In this document: positions 1-14,254 of the stretch, one piece after another
Numbering within the stretch: the stretch's first letter is position 1
How the letters are laid out: the number at the start of each line of letters is the position of its first letter
Source of the DNA: Sipunculus nudus
Lineage: Eukaryota > Annelida > Sipuncula > Golfingiida > Sipunculidae
Direction of reading: 5' to 3'
Assembly: GCA_026874595.1 (NCBI GenBank)
Contig: CM049306.1
Coordinates: 39,868,019 to 39,932,018, forward strand
DNA: 64,000 nucleotides
Position numbers and translations under genes: made by a program
Notes under the pieces: model-generated
The model's input: the letters and a program-made list of their open reading frames with translations, nothing else
Database searches by the model: none
What the model was told of the DNA's origin: nothing

Positions 1-1
1 G

Positions 2-3000
2 CAGGGACTCGGGAAGACCTTCAACTACGCTCCCGGATGTGTGAACTCTGACCCCAAATGCAAGGATTACGATGGCGACAGCATCGTCAAAGCTGTATCG
101 GGGGCTGGTATCATCGTCGTGTGTCTTGGAACAGGTATATAAAAAGAAAATAACACAACGTCACAGGGAAACTGTGTATATTAGTAAACGAATACCATAG
201 GTTGGTAAAAGTAAGACATAACCCCCCCCCCCCCCCCCCCCCCCCAAACCCCACCTCACAAGGCCCACACTGCCAGCACGAAAGTGATACATTCCGTCCT
301 TCGGATCAGGTTAAATTCTCAAATCCCAGTCCCAAAAACGGTAAATTTTACGTCAGAATTTAGAAAGATAACATGCTTAACCTTTTGGCAGCAATATTAT
401 GATTGCCCCTCCAAAAAAATATCCAATAATCGCTGTGTGTGTATGGAAGCAATGTTTGCATGGCCGCTTATCTCTTCAATTTTACGGTGTTGTTCATGTA
501 CAATTCTGGGGGTGTGAGGCAGATCGCTGATCCATGGAGGTATAATGTAGATGTTATATGGTTTCTTAAACCTGATTTGATTTCAAGGCTTTACAACAAT
601 TTTACAGTGTCGCCATTTCCGCTATATAGTAGTACCTTTAACTATGTTGACATTTTTGTCCCGTATGATTGCTAAGGGCCAAATTAAATTTACAACCTGC
701 ATGAACTGCTGGAGAGCTTATTTGAGAACAAAAATGAGGCTGGATCTTACCCGGGATAAAATATGGTTGACTTTCCCCGCTCAGGCGCCTACGCTCCATG
801 AGTGAATGTAACTAAAGCCGACATTTTTATAGTTGAAATATGAATTAATTACCCGGAATATACGCTGATTGCCAAATTGTTTATACATTTTACTGCTGCC
901 TAATATGAGAAACCTAATCTAATAATATATCTCATCGTTCAATTAACTTCTTGCTCGGGGTCATAACAGCGCTCTCTATGGGCAATGGTCCTAATCTTAA
1001 CATATACAAGAAAGAAGCTTTTGTTTTGATACCAATTCCAAGCATAGCCATTGATATATATGCATTCAATTTACGTATCATTCATAATATAAGCAGTTAC
1101 CGTCGTAATATTTCAAACGGAATCAATCCAATGCTAAACCGCCAAGCAAATGCAGGTTTCTTCTATGACATCGTGATACAGACTGTATAATGGATAGATG
1201 TCGATCAGATATATTTCCTTTGTGTACAGGTGTAGGTGTGGAAAAGGAGAGCAATGACCGCACAGATATCAGTCTCCCTGGAAACCAACTACGGTTACTA
1301 CAGGATGTCGTCTCAAAAGGTGGGAGATTACATACAAATACAGTGGATTTTCAATTATACAAAAATTTTTATTCAGGGAATGTTCAGTGGTAGTAAATTA
1401 TAGGAAAAAGTAATTCTTGATCAATATCACTGATGTAGTCGAGTTTACACAAAACAATTGGACAAAGATATTATTAAACGAAAATGGAAATTTGATATGT
1501 TTATTGGTTTTGTTAATGTTAGTGAAAATATATATTACTTGATTATGTACATGCAATATCTTCTTGTACATAGTATATGACAGAGGTTATTTTAACTGGA
1601 CTTAAAATGGACTCGGCCTGATTAGGCGAGTCAGTGTATGAAAGTCCTAAGTCTAGGAACCCGATTGGAAGTCCTGGTCCCTGAAAAAATCTCCTAAGTC
1701 ACGGATCAATATCTTACCTTCTACTATTAAACCTCGATGTAAACGCTTGTGTACGATTACATTTACAAGAAAAGGAAAATGGATAATACGTAGGTCTTCG
1801 GAATAAAGAGTCCTTGGTTCTTCAAAGGTAATAGGTGAACTCTCGATAGAACTTCAGAGATTTGCCCCAATGCAGTTAGGACAGGTTGTGTCTTCTTTGT
1901 TGTTCCTAGCCCTGTATATATAAAACCTATTATTCAGAAGACATGAAATTGAACATATCATTCTTATGGAATAGTCAGTTTTATCATCATTCAATAAAAG
2001 TGCCACCAACATACCATGGACCTTACCTTTACAAATCAGTTTAAAGCAAAGGAAACTTAAATATATGTTGAATAATCATCTTTCCTTCTCTGGTGATTAT
2101 GAGTTTTTTTCGCGTTTGTAGCAAATGGTGCTCCCGTTGTTGTGTTACTTTTTAATGGTGGACCACTGGATGTCACGTGGGCTCAGACGTCACCGAATGT
2201 CCATGCGATTATCGAATGTTTCTTCCCTGCCCAAGCCACAGGCGAGGCCATTCGACGAGTTTTGTTTAACGACGGTCCTGGAGCCAATCCCGCAGGACGA
2301 TTGCCAAACACGTGGCCTGCCTCGCTTTCAAACGTAGAATAACTATTCTTATTCTTCTTATTCTTTTTACTTTTACGGCTGTTACTATCAACTTTCACAT
2401 AAACAATGTATCAATCAAATGACTGTATTTCATTGGATCGCCAAAGATTTTGAACAACATCATGCTCTATTACTAATGATGTCTTGATACATTTTATTTC
2501 ATTTTTATCATGAGACTGCGCACTTTTAGTTAATGCAGCATGTTTACCTTGTATAATTATAATTGGTATTTTAATTCTATAATTGACAAAATAGGTAATA
2601 GAATTAAATTAACAGACAATAATTTATTTAAATTAATTCATTTTAATACTGCGAACTTTTAAAGTAAAAATAGACCTTGGTTATGATAAACAATAAATTA
2701 AATATATGATCTTGCTGCCATTAGATGCCCGACATCACAAACTACACGATGGAGGGCCGGACATACCGGTACGCCCGTGACACTCCTCTGTATCCGTTTG
2801 GTTTTGGCTTGTCGTACAGCAGTTTCATGTACCGTTCCCTGACCGTCAGACCACTGAACGTCACCTACCCAAACCCCATCTTTATTGACGTCTATGTTGA
2901 AAATACAGGGTCAGTTGATGGCGAGGAGGTAAGTTGATTACGTGACAGTCAACACGGCTGTCACGGCAGGTTCATTTTAGCTCATCCGGCCAAAGCCCGC

Positions 3001-5019
3001 TGAGCATTTCGACGCGGCGTCCCTCTGTCTGTCCGTCCGCCGTTAGTCCATAATTCGCAAGAAGAGAATGCTTCTTCTTTGTGTCTAGACGGGTTTGATT
3101 TTGTTTATTTTATCTTATAGTGTTTGATATGGACTTTTACCCTGTTACACATATTTTTTTTTAAATCCATTAACTGTGCACAGTTTTTGCAAACATTTTT
3201 AAAATAACAAAAAAATGCTTCTTCGCCTCTATTTCTCGATCGATATTTATTTTGTTAGTTTTAAATAAATAATAGGGCTAGGAGTTGACTTTTAAACTTC
3301 TTCATGGAATTTGATTAATTAATTATGCAAATATTTTTTCAAAACAACAAAAAAAAAATGCTTCTTCTCCTTCAATTCTTGGCTGATTTTGAGTCTGTTT
3401 GTTTTATCTGTTGGACTTTGAGGAAGCTTTTAATCTTTTACACATAACTTTGAACCTGAAGGTTGGGCCTCCTGAGATACAAACTTTCTGTGATGAAAAG
3501 ATGATTCCATTCAACTATATATAGTCAGATTTGCATAAATTTATTTTGCGGGGTGCCGGATAAGCACTACGTCATTGAAGTTCTGTTTTGTTTCTTTTAT
3601 TTTCATTTTTGCTAAAACATTAAATGGATGATATAAAAATTAATAAACTGGGTGGGAGTAATTTTATTTGTCACTGAGGATGCATTTAGCTCACCCGTGG
3701 TAGCCTTGGTTGCCAATGTCTCCGAGTTAAAAAAGCCCCCCCCCCCCCCCCCCTTGCGCATCTCAGCTCGCAAACATTCCTCATTTATCAAATACGGAGC
3801 ATGAAACAGAGCAAGTTGAATTATAATTCATTTATCAGAACGGTTACAGATAAAGCGCTGGAGGATCTGCAATACTACATGCCGGTGGGGCCACACATAA
3901 GTAATCACGATAAGGTTAAATAAATCACCGTGACCGACAAATAGATGATTTAAATATTTAACTCATTGTGGTTTTGTAGAAGCAAAATACTAATGTCAGA
4001 CGTTCCTTATCTTGTACATTCTTCTCAATACGCAAACGTCGCGTTTATATTCGCAACCTCCATTTTTATCACAGTAGATAAGACGTACAATCTAAAAATA
4101 GCTTGTGAGCAGCATCTCGGCGTATACATTACCTTTATCGCAAGTGTTACGTTGCCTCACTTTCAGGTAGTTCAGGCGTACGTGTCGTGGCCTACCTCTG
4201 CCACCTCTCTTGCACCCCGATTACAGCTCGTCGGCTTTGGACGTTACTTCGTTCCCGTGGGACAAGGCGTGATCGCCACCTTCATGGTCAAGCTCGATCA
4301 GCTTGCTGTATGGGACGACAAGCGGGGCTATGTGGTGCCACCCGGTGAGTGCATAATATAAAAGAAATAACCTAAATACCAACCGCCATTTAGAGCAGTT
4401 AGTTAAGCGAATGAAACAAATACATTCTAGTGAATGTAACGTTTGGGAAAAGAAGACTATTAATCTCATCAGATGGTCGAACCCCTGCGTGAAACGGGAG
4501 CCGCTTATCATACAGACCGGCATAGACTATGATTGACAATTGACAAACGTTCAATTATAAAGTGTCCGCTGTTTTCGCCAGTCTTTGATAAATTTTCACA
4601 TCTTATTGATAAAAGTAATAATTATATGACTTTTTTCGCTATATTTGTCCAACATGACTTTTCTATTAATCTTCCCTCGTCGACAAACGATTATTTAACG
4701 AGAAAGCCTTTTTTATAACTAAGGGTTTTAAAATAAAACTTTACATTCGCCTTTAATTTCGAACCTGGATATTATAGAATATAATACTTTGTATAATATT
4801 TGCATAATTTACATGTATTTTACATGATTAGTAGGATTCTTTTTATAAATAGAAACAATATTGAATGTTTCGATTTTATACCTCGGGTATCTTGTGAATT
4901 TAAAACAATATATTTTTGTAGGTATGTACACTGTGTATGCAGGCGGCCAACAACCCGGCCAGGTTACTAAAGCGCCCTCTAACGTCCTGAAGGATGGATT
5001 CAATGTGCTGCCGTTCTGA
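2..5019 (+). CDS. Glycoside hydrolase family 3, beta-xylosidase-like (3' part, 6 exons)
   Basis: Exons read directly: 2-134, 1230-1319, 2122-2333, 2725-2928, 4167-4344, 4922-5019 (stop TGA 5017-5019). All junctions are GT-AG and the phases agree (1,1,0,0,1). The joined product matches the C-terminal half of GH3 enzymes. It has the VVCLGTG strand, then a stretch with E-x-E-S-N-D-R and S-L-P-G-N-Q corresponding to the conserved acidic/DR/LPG region. Next come the GGPLDV and NPAGRLPNTW motifs of the alpha/beta sandwich domain, then PDITNYTMEGRTYRY and PFGFGLSYS. Exons 4-6 form a fibronectin type III-like domain. The N-terminal barrel with the catalytic Asp lies before position 1. Known for the family: hydrolysis of terminal beta-linked xylose, arabinose or glucose, usually secreted or lysosomal. 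The substrate cannot be told from this half. Exons are rich in CpG, unlike NUP107. Introns 1, 4 and 5 hold polyC runs, A/T-rich sequence and dispersed repeats. An animal beta-glucosidase-like GH3 is the alternative name. Confidence 0.9.
223..245 (+). repeat. PolyC homopolymer (about 23 nt)
   Basis: An uninterrupted run of C in intron 1 of the GH3 gene. It is one of about a dozen long C or G runs in the first 41 kb. Confidence 0.9.
2965..3760 (+). repeat. Dispersed repeat, copy 1 (GH3 intron 4)
   Basis: The intron begins with an 'agctcatccggc...' segment and a run of GTCC units, followed by A-rich 'aaaaaaatgcttctt' blocks, a 'gagtctgtttgttttatctg' block and a 'tattttgcgggg' end. The same ordered blocks recur in a diverged form just 3' of the gene at about 5318-5680. 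A polyC tract sits at 3738-3754. The class is unknown; no open frame or terminal inverted repeat was seen. Confidence 0.55.
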
Positions 5020-5317
5020 ATACAAACCTCATGAAGATCACGCATGAACTCAGGGAATCACATTTCACATCGAGTTCGACACATCGTTTATCAAGTCTTT
5101 CATTGTTTATCATTATGAGCTAAATGGTTTGACACAAATCGTATGTGAAATGCATGCTTAACTGTTCTTTCTCTATTTTACATGTCTAAATTAAAAAAAA
5201 AGACATACAACTTTATTTGTATTATCTCGTTTTCTCTATAGATCATCATTTGGGAATACGACCATGACAATTATGTTTAATTCGTCTACTAATTTACAGT
5301 TTCAATACGGCCCATTT

Positions 5318-5680
5318 ATATATAAGTTCATCCGGCTATAGTCCATGTAGGGTATTAAAACTTCAACACAGAATTTTGAAGTTTATGCAAACTTTCATAA
5401 TAACAAAACTTCACCATCTCCTTTGTTTCTTGACTGACTTACGTTTTGTTTGTTTTTATCTGATAGGAATACGCATTGCTCCTACACAGAATTTTGAAAC
5501 TTATTAATTATGTAAATTTATGCAAACATTTCAAAATCTGAAAAAAAATGCTACTTCTAGATACTTTATTCCTGAATTGGAGTCTGCTTGTTATATGATT
5601 GAGCTTGGAGCCGCGAAAATTGCATAATTTTATATTGCGGGGGTTGCTTGCTGTGTCATTAACTTTCTGGTTTATTTTTG
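5318..5680 (+). repeat. Dispersed repeat, copy 2 (3' of GH3 gene)
   Basis: Diverged relative of 2965-3760. It has the same order of blocks: 'gttcatccggct', 'ttttgtttgtttttatctg', 'aaaaaaaatgctacttct', 'gagtctgcttgtt', 'tatattgcggggg'. Two copies flanking the last two exons of one gene suggest a local duplication or a common family; the sequence alone does not decide. Confidence 0.5.
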
Positions 5681-7296
5681 GATTTCCATTTTTATAAATA
5701 AGCCAGCCTATCGCTGCCTTAGAACCATTGTTCGTGGATTTACACAGTTATCTGTATCAAACACCTATGTTAACCCGTGTAAAATGATACTCCTCACCGC
5801 CTTTCAATATTTCTCCGATAGAATTTGTACATGAAATTATCTATTTCTATCTATTTTAACTATTTACTAAGGAAGAGCAGATATCACGTTTGCCAAGATA
5901 TATCTTGTAAAGTGTACAAAAGACGACTTAAAAGAAATTACTCATCTGTACTCGTTGGAGTATAAATGTCTTCTTATCATGTCACTGGAGTGGTAAACTG
6001 CCAGCCAGAGATAACGATACGGTAAAAGGCAGACACGCACTATTAAGGTGATCACTGAACCACACTTGTCCACATTGCTGGAAGTAATCAGTCGTAAAAA
6101 CTGTTCCTGATAAATACACGTATCACAAGACACACTATCACCCGATTTAAATAAGTAAATAAATATGTTATGAGAGAAAGAGAGACAGAGAGACAGAGAA
6201 AGAGAGAAAGACTGAAGTAAAAAAAAATAAATAAATAAATAAATAAAAGTATATTCATGTATATATATATATTATATACTAATATAGTGAGAGGCAGAGA
6301 GAAAATGAGAGAAAGAGAGACCACAAGAGTATAATATATTCATTTAATTATTTTTTATAATAAATAGTAATAGTGCAAATAAACATACAAAACAATGGAC
6401 TGTATTTAATAAGCGAGCCCTATGACGACCAGGGTTTTTTTGGTACACCCATCTGACAGCTCAAAGTTGTCGATTTGATATCCCTGTTTTTAGTGCAGGT
6501 TTAACGTTATATTTTAATAATTTATATAAATGTATGTTTATGATATATATGAATGTATATATTAATTCCTAAAGTATAAAACTGCACTGAAAACTTAATT
6601 TAAATACATACATAAACTTTTTTGCCGACAGATGGCAGCACCTGCGACTTCATGCAGCCCAGCCTGTTGCTGAAAGGTTCCGACTCAGTAATGCCTGTTG
6701 AGGCTTATATATCACGGCTGCATTTAATTTGTGACCGAATAATATTAGCAAAACAGCGGAAAATGTAGTGTACATTAATATACATGTGTCCGTTCTGCCA
6801 AGCCGATAGACTGTTTATTGGCAGAGATTGTATCTGGATGAGGCCAGCTATGAGACTGCGGTGCATTCATGATACATAGACTGTATAATATTTTACAATC
6901 GAGATATGCAGATTTGCATGCAGGGCAGTTCTGTTCAGCGTTTCGTGGAATACACAACGTAATGCCTGTACTGCACTTGTCTGAAAAGTTATCAGTCTGA
7001 AGAAAATCACAACACTGAAAGAAACAACTGGCCTGAAACCAGGTAAAATCATTTTTTACAGAAAATTGGTGAACTCTAGTCATTATTCATCCATATTGTT
7101 TCATTAGGCCATAGAAAAAATATTTGTTCTACGGACTCGCCGTTTCATTGTTCTTGGAATTATTTTTTATGAAAACCAGGTCCTCTTTAAAATTGCTAAT
7201 TTGTACCAAGGCCACAAATTCCTCAGTAGAATTAGGCCTATCCTATATATAGGATATTATTATATCATATTCATCTTTTCAAGATTTTTACACAGA

Positions 7297-7298
<2 letters not shown>

Positions 7299-7338
<40 letters not shown>
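7299..7338 (+). repeat. (AC)n microsatellite
   Basis: About 20 AC units followed by a short polyA run. Confidence 0.95.
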
Positions 7339-7342
<4 letters not shown>

Positions 7343-7427
7343 AAAAAAGGCGTCAGTCTTTATCTTTACCTACACTTCTACTACAGTTTAACAAGGCTAT
7401 ACCACATATAATATATAATAAATATAT

Positions 7428-7431
<4 letters not shown>

Positions 7432-7462
<31 letters not shown>
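7432..7462 (+). repeat. (TA)n microsatellite
   Basis: About 15 TA units. The apparent alternating Tyr/Ile open frames across it are artefacts of the repeat. Confidence 0.95.
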
Positions 7463-7467
<5 letters not shown>

Positions 7468-7562
7468 AATAAATATAACTCTAAAGAAAAACAACACTGT
7501 AAATTCAAAACAGTCTGTTTCACGGGATGCGACCCGATCATCAGGTGAATGTGGTTAGAATC

Positions 7563-7566
<4 letters not shown>

Positions 7567-7613
<47 letters not shown>
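7567..7613 (+). repeat. (TA)n microsatellite
   Basis: About 23 TA units. Confidence 0.95.
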
Positions 7614-7617
<4 letters not shown>

Positions 7618-10600
7618 GTAAAGTTTGGCTGATGTGTATGCCGACATGGCTGTTTCTTTCTCTTTACTTGATGTAGCAGGTATTATTTTCTAAATTGAAG
7701 GGTTTCCTTGCATATATTGCACTTTGTGAATACTCGAATTTATACTCCATATCATTACTGTATATTTAAAAAGATGTAGTCTCTCAAAGTGATCCATTAT
7801 ACATATAACATCAATAATTGGAAACAAATGGAACAAATACAGTCATTCTGGCAGAGAACCAGTCTTCTCCCCTCTCTCGTTTATACCACGGGTGGGGTGG
7901 GGGGGGGGTGTCAATGAATGTAATGTTAATGACACCTTTCCACCAAACTAGCGACATCTGTTCACGACGACTGACAGTGCTTGGGTCCGGTATATCCACA
8001 AAAAGATCGAATTTATTACAACTCAAATGGTAAAAACGAAAACCGTTATTAAATCTGAGGTTCAGGTCGGTGTCGCATATGCATGTATCTAGTTATATTT
8101 AACGAAACTCGCAAGGCTCCCATAACGATAACTCACTAGACCCCCGCCACAGCAGACGACAGTTACGCTTAACCGCAGTGCGCATGCTCGTTGAAAAGAT
8201 AAATCGTATTTAAATATGATGATAATCAGTGATTTGGGCGTTTAAAAGAAAAGCTCTAAACTGTTCCTCCCTAAACGTCGCCCATACACGTCACCTTGCC
8301 ATCAAAATCTGTAGATTGATTCGCATCTCGTCTTACCCTTATCGAGCCCTGGTATGTTTATTTCTCCCAGTTTCTCGAAATTGCATATTGGGGCTGCAAT
8401 TTTGCGTAAACACTAAAACCCGGTTGTCACTAGTCGCATCTCGAAATTGTGGGTATACCGCTTGTTGAGGTAAACACATAATTTGCCAGAAATATGACAA
8501 AATGTGCATTTTTTATTCCTTCATGTACAATGTAGTTAGTTTAAAAATGTGATGTGGTACAAAGGTATCTTAACATACATGTAATAAAGGTTCCCATTGA
8601 CAATAAATGACTAATTATAAATTAGAAGACATATATCAAGAAACAACTATATCTGATAAAACCAATTAATTGAATGAGCATGCATGCAGAACGTCATTTT
8701 CATACATGCAGAAAGCGGGGAACACTGCTCATGAATATTAATCAGAACGTTATTCCACTATTTATTTGCGCAATACGTGAGGTAAACGATTGCTTCGTGA
8801 TTGTAAAACTTGCGGCTCCAGTTTACAGAACACATTTCATTCGACATTGGTTACAACATTTTTACAGAAGTGGCACCTTCCCGACTTTTTCTTTAATTGT
8901 TAACATTTCCGTCGTGGCCGGTAACACAGGGATGATGGTAAAACGTTTTTCACTTTATATACCTGTTAACAACCATATGTGTCCCCGATCGCAATAAAAA
9001 CATAGACAGCTAAGATTTTTGGCGGCCAAACAGACGATTCAGAGTTTTGCAAATGACAGAAATTCCACAGGCCCTGACCAGCAACATCTAGAGACCTTTC
9101 AACTTCTGTAAATGCACATTAACAATCTCCATTCACACTGAGATTTCCAGTTTGTCAATATGGGCATTGGTACAGTGTTTACTAACAGCTTTTGAATAAA
9201 CAAGCTCATACAACCAGCACAACCAGGTATTATAAGAACTTCTCTCAGCAATAAATATGTATAGTTCATTAATATGTACCCAGACTAAACCAGAATTAAC
9301 CTAATAAATCCTACAAATTAGTCGGGTGTATAGCTAGCTTTAATAGGATGTTTAATCAATATCTTCCAAGGCGTCTTCATGCTACACGTTATTTATTCGC
9401 TTGACTTCACTAAGACTCAGGTTTGGCTCTGTAGTATATACTGCAGAGATACAACAGGGTCTACACTAGACTAGAATATAGGATAACCGACAATTAAAGG
9501 TTAATCATAGCTACAGCCCACTAACTATTTTAACGTGTTTAGCGTGACAGGTTCATGGATGAGAGTTTACCTGGTAAAGCTTGGTCAGATATGACCAAAA
9601 TAAGTGTTAGATTACGATATTCGGCCTTCAGCATGAGGAATTGCCACAACCCCTACTGATAACGTATATAACAAATTTAGTTGAGACATTAATTTTAACT
9701 AGAATCTAAGATATGAAATATGCAGGGGCGGATTAAGGTTGCATGGGGCCCCTGGCTGTACTTCAATCATTTGCCCTTTCTTCAAATTTATAATGTGTAT
9801 TAAAAAAATGTACTGTGCTGAATTGTAATATTATTGACTTTCATCGTCATCATTAGCTTGTATGATATCCAATAAGTGCCACCACTCATAAATATAAATA
9901 TTACAGTATTACATAGCGCGTTTATATTTTTCGTAGCAAAGTAATAAATTTTCTCGCTGACATTGAGTGAACTTGCGAATTAATGTAAAATGACGAATAC
10001 CTAATGTTAACTTTGTAGAGTGGTCATTTTGATCGAGACTAACTAACAAATTATTTGAAGGACTAATCATTGAAAATTCCAAACGTTCGCTGATCTCCTT
10101 ATATTCTGTGGTAGGCTTGTAATTCGCGGTGGTTTCAAATAATCGATATTCGTGGTAGGGGAAAAGCCGCGAAATTGAAACCACGCAGATATTATGATGA
10201 AACCTTGCTGTCATTGGAAAATAGTCTTTGTAGTTGACACCACGTGGCAATAATGAACATTTATGGGAAATAAATATAATCCAAATGACGATCATGTTGA
10301 TCGCAGCGTGCGACGTGTCCACGATCTAGTTTTATTAAAAAAAATGCTTGGTTCTCACCTGCTGTTCTGCATGTCTGATTTTATTAGGCAAATTGCGATA
10401 GTAACCCGTTTTTCTGCTGGTCGAACTGCTTGAACTCTCCCCGCTTACGTTTTGTCGGTCGATCTGATCATTCACCGCTTAGATTACTCTGCTCTTTCAC
10501 CACATTCACATGCACTCACAGGGATCAGGCAGACCTTCCGTGCGCGGCCGCTTCATGCTTCAGGGATATTGGCCCCTTCCGTAACCAACTTGTTATTTCC

Positions 10601-11874
10601 ATGGAACGATGTTTCTTTTATGTAATCCAAACATGATATAATCAACGTAGAGTGGAGGGCCCGTTTTATATTGATATGTAATGGGAAATAAGCACAAAGT
10701 GCTTAATAATGTTGCTCATTGTCACAATCCATAGTTGATAAATATTTCAATATTTTGTCTACACCTGTACATTACAAGATAATTCGCTTCTTTTTTTGGT
10801 CCTAGAGTCAGTGGAACAACTTATAATGTTTGGTTTTTCTATATTTGACGTTCATCTAAGAACTTTGGATGTGTGAAAATAAATGACTTTAAATCTAATT
10901 CATTAACTTTGTAAGTCAGGTGAAGATAAAAGGTAATATGGGTGTGCTGGATATTAAGAATATGATGTGGATGTATATAAGTTTTTAAAAACTATTTATA
11001 CCTTTAATTATAGTATTTTATTTTTATTTAAATATACTTATTCATTTTTGGCTAATCAGCATTTGATACAATTTATATAACTGATTCAAAGGGGCATATT
11101 TAAGTCAGTCTAAAAAATAATTATAAATCGAGTAAAATCAAATGAATCTGATTTAAATAACAAAAAAATAAATTGATTTATTTGATTTATTTAAACAAAA
11201 TCATGATTTTTACAACCCTAAATTACATATTTATTGATTTAACAAGAAATCTAGTCACCTAAATATATAGATCAAAATTGGAATTCATATGCTCGCTCAT
11301 TGAAAATATAAAAAAAAAATCACTTTAAATCAGTGGTCGATCGAGGGGAAAATCCTTACAAAAATTACAAAAATTTTTAAGTTGCATCCACTTTTTCAGT
11401 TAATTAAGCACACATATTCATTTCTGGGAAATAGTAAGTTGCATGCATGGTCAGTTTAGTGGACAGATTGTTTCTAAATGATTTTCGGAGGAATTATGCT
11501 TATTTTGGCTCATGATAATCATTAAAGTGGGTTCAGCGTTCTGTCGGATAAGTGAAAATATCTCTTGAATTTGTCATTTTGTTCACATCAGTCCAGGGTA
11601 AAATTGTTTATCCTCAGCGTAGCAATCATAGCAGCCATGGCGATCCATGAAGCGTTCAAAAGTATAGGGAATAGCAGGAATTTCAAATCTATAAAATATT
11701 CAACATGTAATTCATGTCTGAAGTATACTCACATGCTTAACTAATTCTCTGTCGAATACATGTTATCAAATTTGTTTCCTGTTGCTTTTATACCTTTCTT
11801 TTGGAATAACAAATATATAAATTGTAATGAGAAAGCCTTCGCAGTCTCTTGTGATTGCGCTTCTTGAATTACAA

Positions 11875-11900
11875 AAATATATATATATATATATATATAT
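11875..11900 (+). repeat. (TA)n microsatellite
   Basis: About 12 TA units. Confidence 0.9.
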
Positions 11901-14254
11901 CATTTGCCTGTGTTCTTGTACGTGAGAAATTAAATGCAAACACGGGTTGGGGCAACTTCTGAATAAGAGAAGATAAACAAGGAGGTTTTGTGGAGCATCT
12001 CACATTAGGGATCGCCCACATCGCGGAGGCCTGCATTCCTGAGAATGCATATTTCTTGTTTAACATTGGCTTTGGCTCTGACTGATTTGATTTTACTGTC
12101 AAATTTGCATATAGGCTGAATGCAACCATAATCATTAGTTTTAGTGGTGGCAAGTGTTTGGCATTGCGGCTTCACGTGACGGTGTAAAACCAACATCTCA
12201 TGACGTGCATGCGTGTGCACCTGTGTTTGTTTTTTTTTTTTTACTGAGGAATGCTGGTAGGTCAAACGAAACCGCGCCGTTATCCCCGGAACTCCACGGA
12301 TCAAAGTCCGGGATGATCCGTGTTGCTATCCGTGAATGTGTGAAAGGGGCTTGAGAGTATTTCAGTTCGTCAACTGAGTACCTACAGAGCTGGAGACCGT
12401 TCAGTACCGTGGGCGTGTTTCTCCTACCTAGAGAGGAAACTAAGGATTTTTTGTCTAGTTTTGCCTTTGTCTTGAGATTGTTTTACAGTTTAATATTCCT
12501 GTTCGTCCGTCAGATGGTAAACGCCCTAGATTTGATGTATGTCTGATCCCATACGCACTTGTGAACTTGGGACTCCATAGAATGCGCTTTTGGGCGGAGG
12601 TAATTTATATATATAAGACCGGCTCCTCTAATTAATTTTTTTTTTTTTTAATAATGCGTGAGAATATCTCGTAGAAATTTTATGCTTCACATGCTTTGTA
12701 GTAATAAAAAATTGTATCTGTATCAGTGTAACTGGAAAACAGAATTTAGAGCAGCATTATTTTGAGTTCGTTTGAAATCTCTCTTAAACAATCAGTTTAG
12801 ATTCAGGTCAAGGTTGTGCAGACCCGCTGTCAGTGAGGCATCCAGGGGTAGAAACTTAATTGAAATAGATTAGAATCACCAGAAATTAGGGAAGCAAAGG
12901 ACTTTGAGTCACTCGTCTGGAGCAGAATCTTCCTTTTGTCCAGACAGAAAACGAAGCAATAAAAAATGAGAAGCGTGGAGGAATCCTCCGAGGAATGCCC
13001 ATTGTCCAGTTTAATTATGAAATCAATGCATTCTGGAGGTCTGTCTGTTGTGATGATTGAGGATTCTGAAAGATTCACTCAATACCTAGTAGCAGCCCTG
13101 TGTTTCGAATCAGGTGAATCTTCACTAAAACACTAAAGACTAAAACTACAGTAGAAATTAAACGAATAAGAAAAACAGGTTGAGAGTTTGACAAGGCGTG
13201 TATATAAACTTAAAAAAAAACAGTGGGTGGTTTAAGGGAGGAATTAGATAATCAACAGCAATATTCACGGTGAAACAGTGTTAGAATATCAAATCCATGG
13301 CAGGAAAACAGCGGAGAGGACACTGATGGACCAGTGATAGATATGGCGCAGAATATGCTGGGGACTGAAATTTTCAAAGAAGATATGGAGCGGTCTCACA
13401 GGGTACAGGTGGAGTCCTGCTCGGTGAGCCGAGGAAAAAATACCAGGTCGAGTTTTTGTCTCACCGAACAAGGACCACGTGTATGAAAGGCAAACCACGG
13501 CAAAAAAAAAGCCGGGGATAGGACAAAAGGTCTTTATGTCAATAAGAACCTGTATTGGCAAGGTACCAAGCTTTGCTCGCGGAGAAAAACCTATCTGTGG
13601 TTGAATACACTCAAACAAATCCCGCCGTGAATGTTTTCAGAGGCGGCGAGCGGCCTACAAATGACCTCGACTCTAATACATAATGGAAAGTTCATTTTAT
13701 TACTTGGTTCCTCTACAGCAGTGTTTCCTCTATGATAAATTGGAATAACATAAAACAAATTGGAGCGAATGTAGAATTACTCACACACTGTCTTGACTAA
13801 CTATATGCGTATAAGGACGGTATTGTGATTAGAATTAATGTAATAACGAGGTTAGAGACAGTTGAAAATAACTGACGAAATTAAGGCATAAGATGATGTT
13901 TATAAAAACGTTTTCTGTTTATACAAGTGTCGTGCTTCTGAGAGGTGCGTGAGTTTTTCTACATTCGTGCCAACAAAATATTGTGAAACACTTGTCAACT
14001 GTATGAATTAATTATATGTAACTCTTGTTTACGACTCTGCCATTGAATAATAGGTAGCAAATGTACCGATTTGTAACCGGTCTTTCCAAAACTACCCGTA
14101 TAATTACAGTTTTCTAAATTAATCCATATTTTTGATCTTTCATACACATATACTCATTCTGAGCTGAAACCTCACATCCATTATTTACTTTGAATATAAT
14201 AGACCCTACATCAAAAGGTAATCGATTTAATTAGTCCGAAGGCGCCATAATTGG

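Larger units (their letters stand above)
5681..14250. other. Long intergenic stretch without recognisable genes
   Basis: A/T-rich sequence with microsatellites (listed separately), a GA-rich low-complexity block (6170-6320) and short open frames. Examples are 7818-8033 (+), 8674-8997 (+) and 13289-13618 (-). None shows a known motif, a plausible splice structure or gene-like composition. The longest, 9909-10322 on the minus strand (137 codons with a hydrophobic N-terminus), could be a small secreted protein, but nothing else supports it. Around 9724 and 18800 there are short 'caggggcgg'-like GC-rich ends typical of hAT-type elements, with no partner found. Confidence 0.6.

Noticed and set aside
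7201-7548. 115-codon open frame across AC and TA repeats
   Set aside because: The frame consists mainly of microsatellite-encoded His-Thr and Tyr-Ile runs; no gene evidence.
9909-10322. 137-codon minus-strand frame as a real gene
   Set aside because: A hydrophobic N-terminus alone is weak; no motif, no splice context and an A/T-rich non-coding setting. Mentioned within the intergenic entry only.
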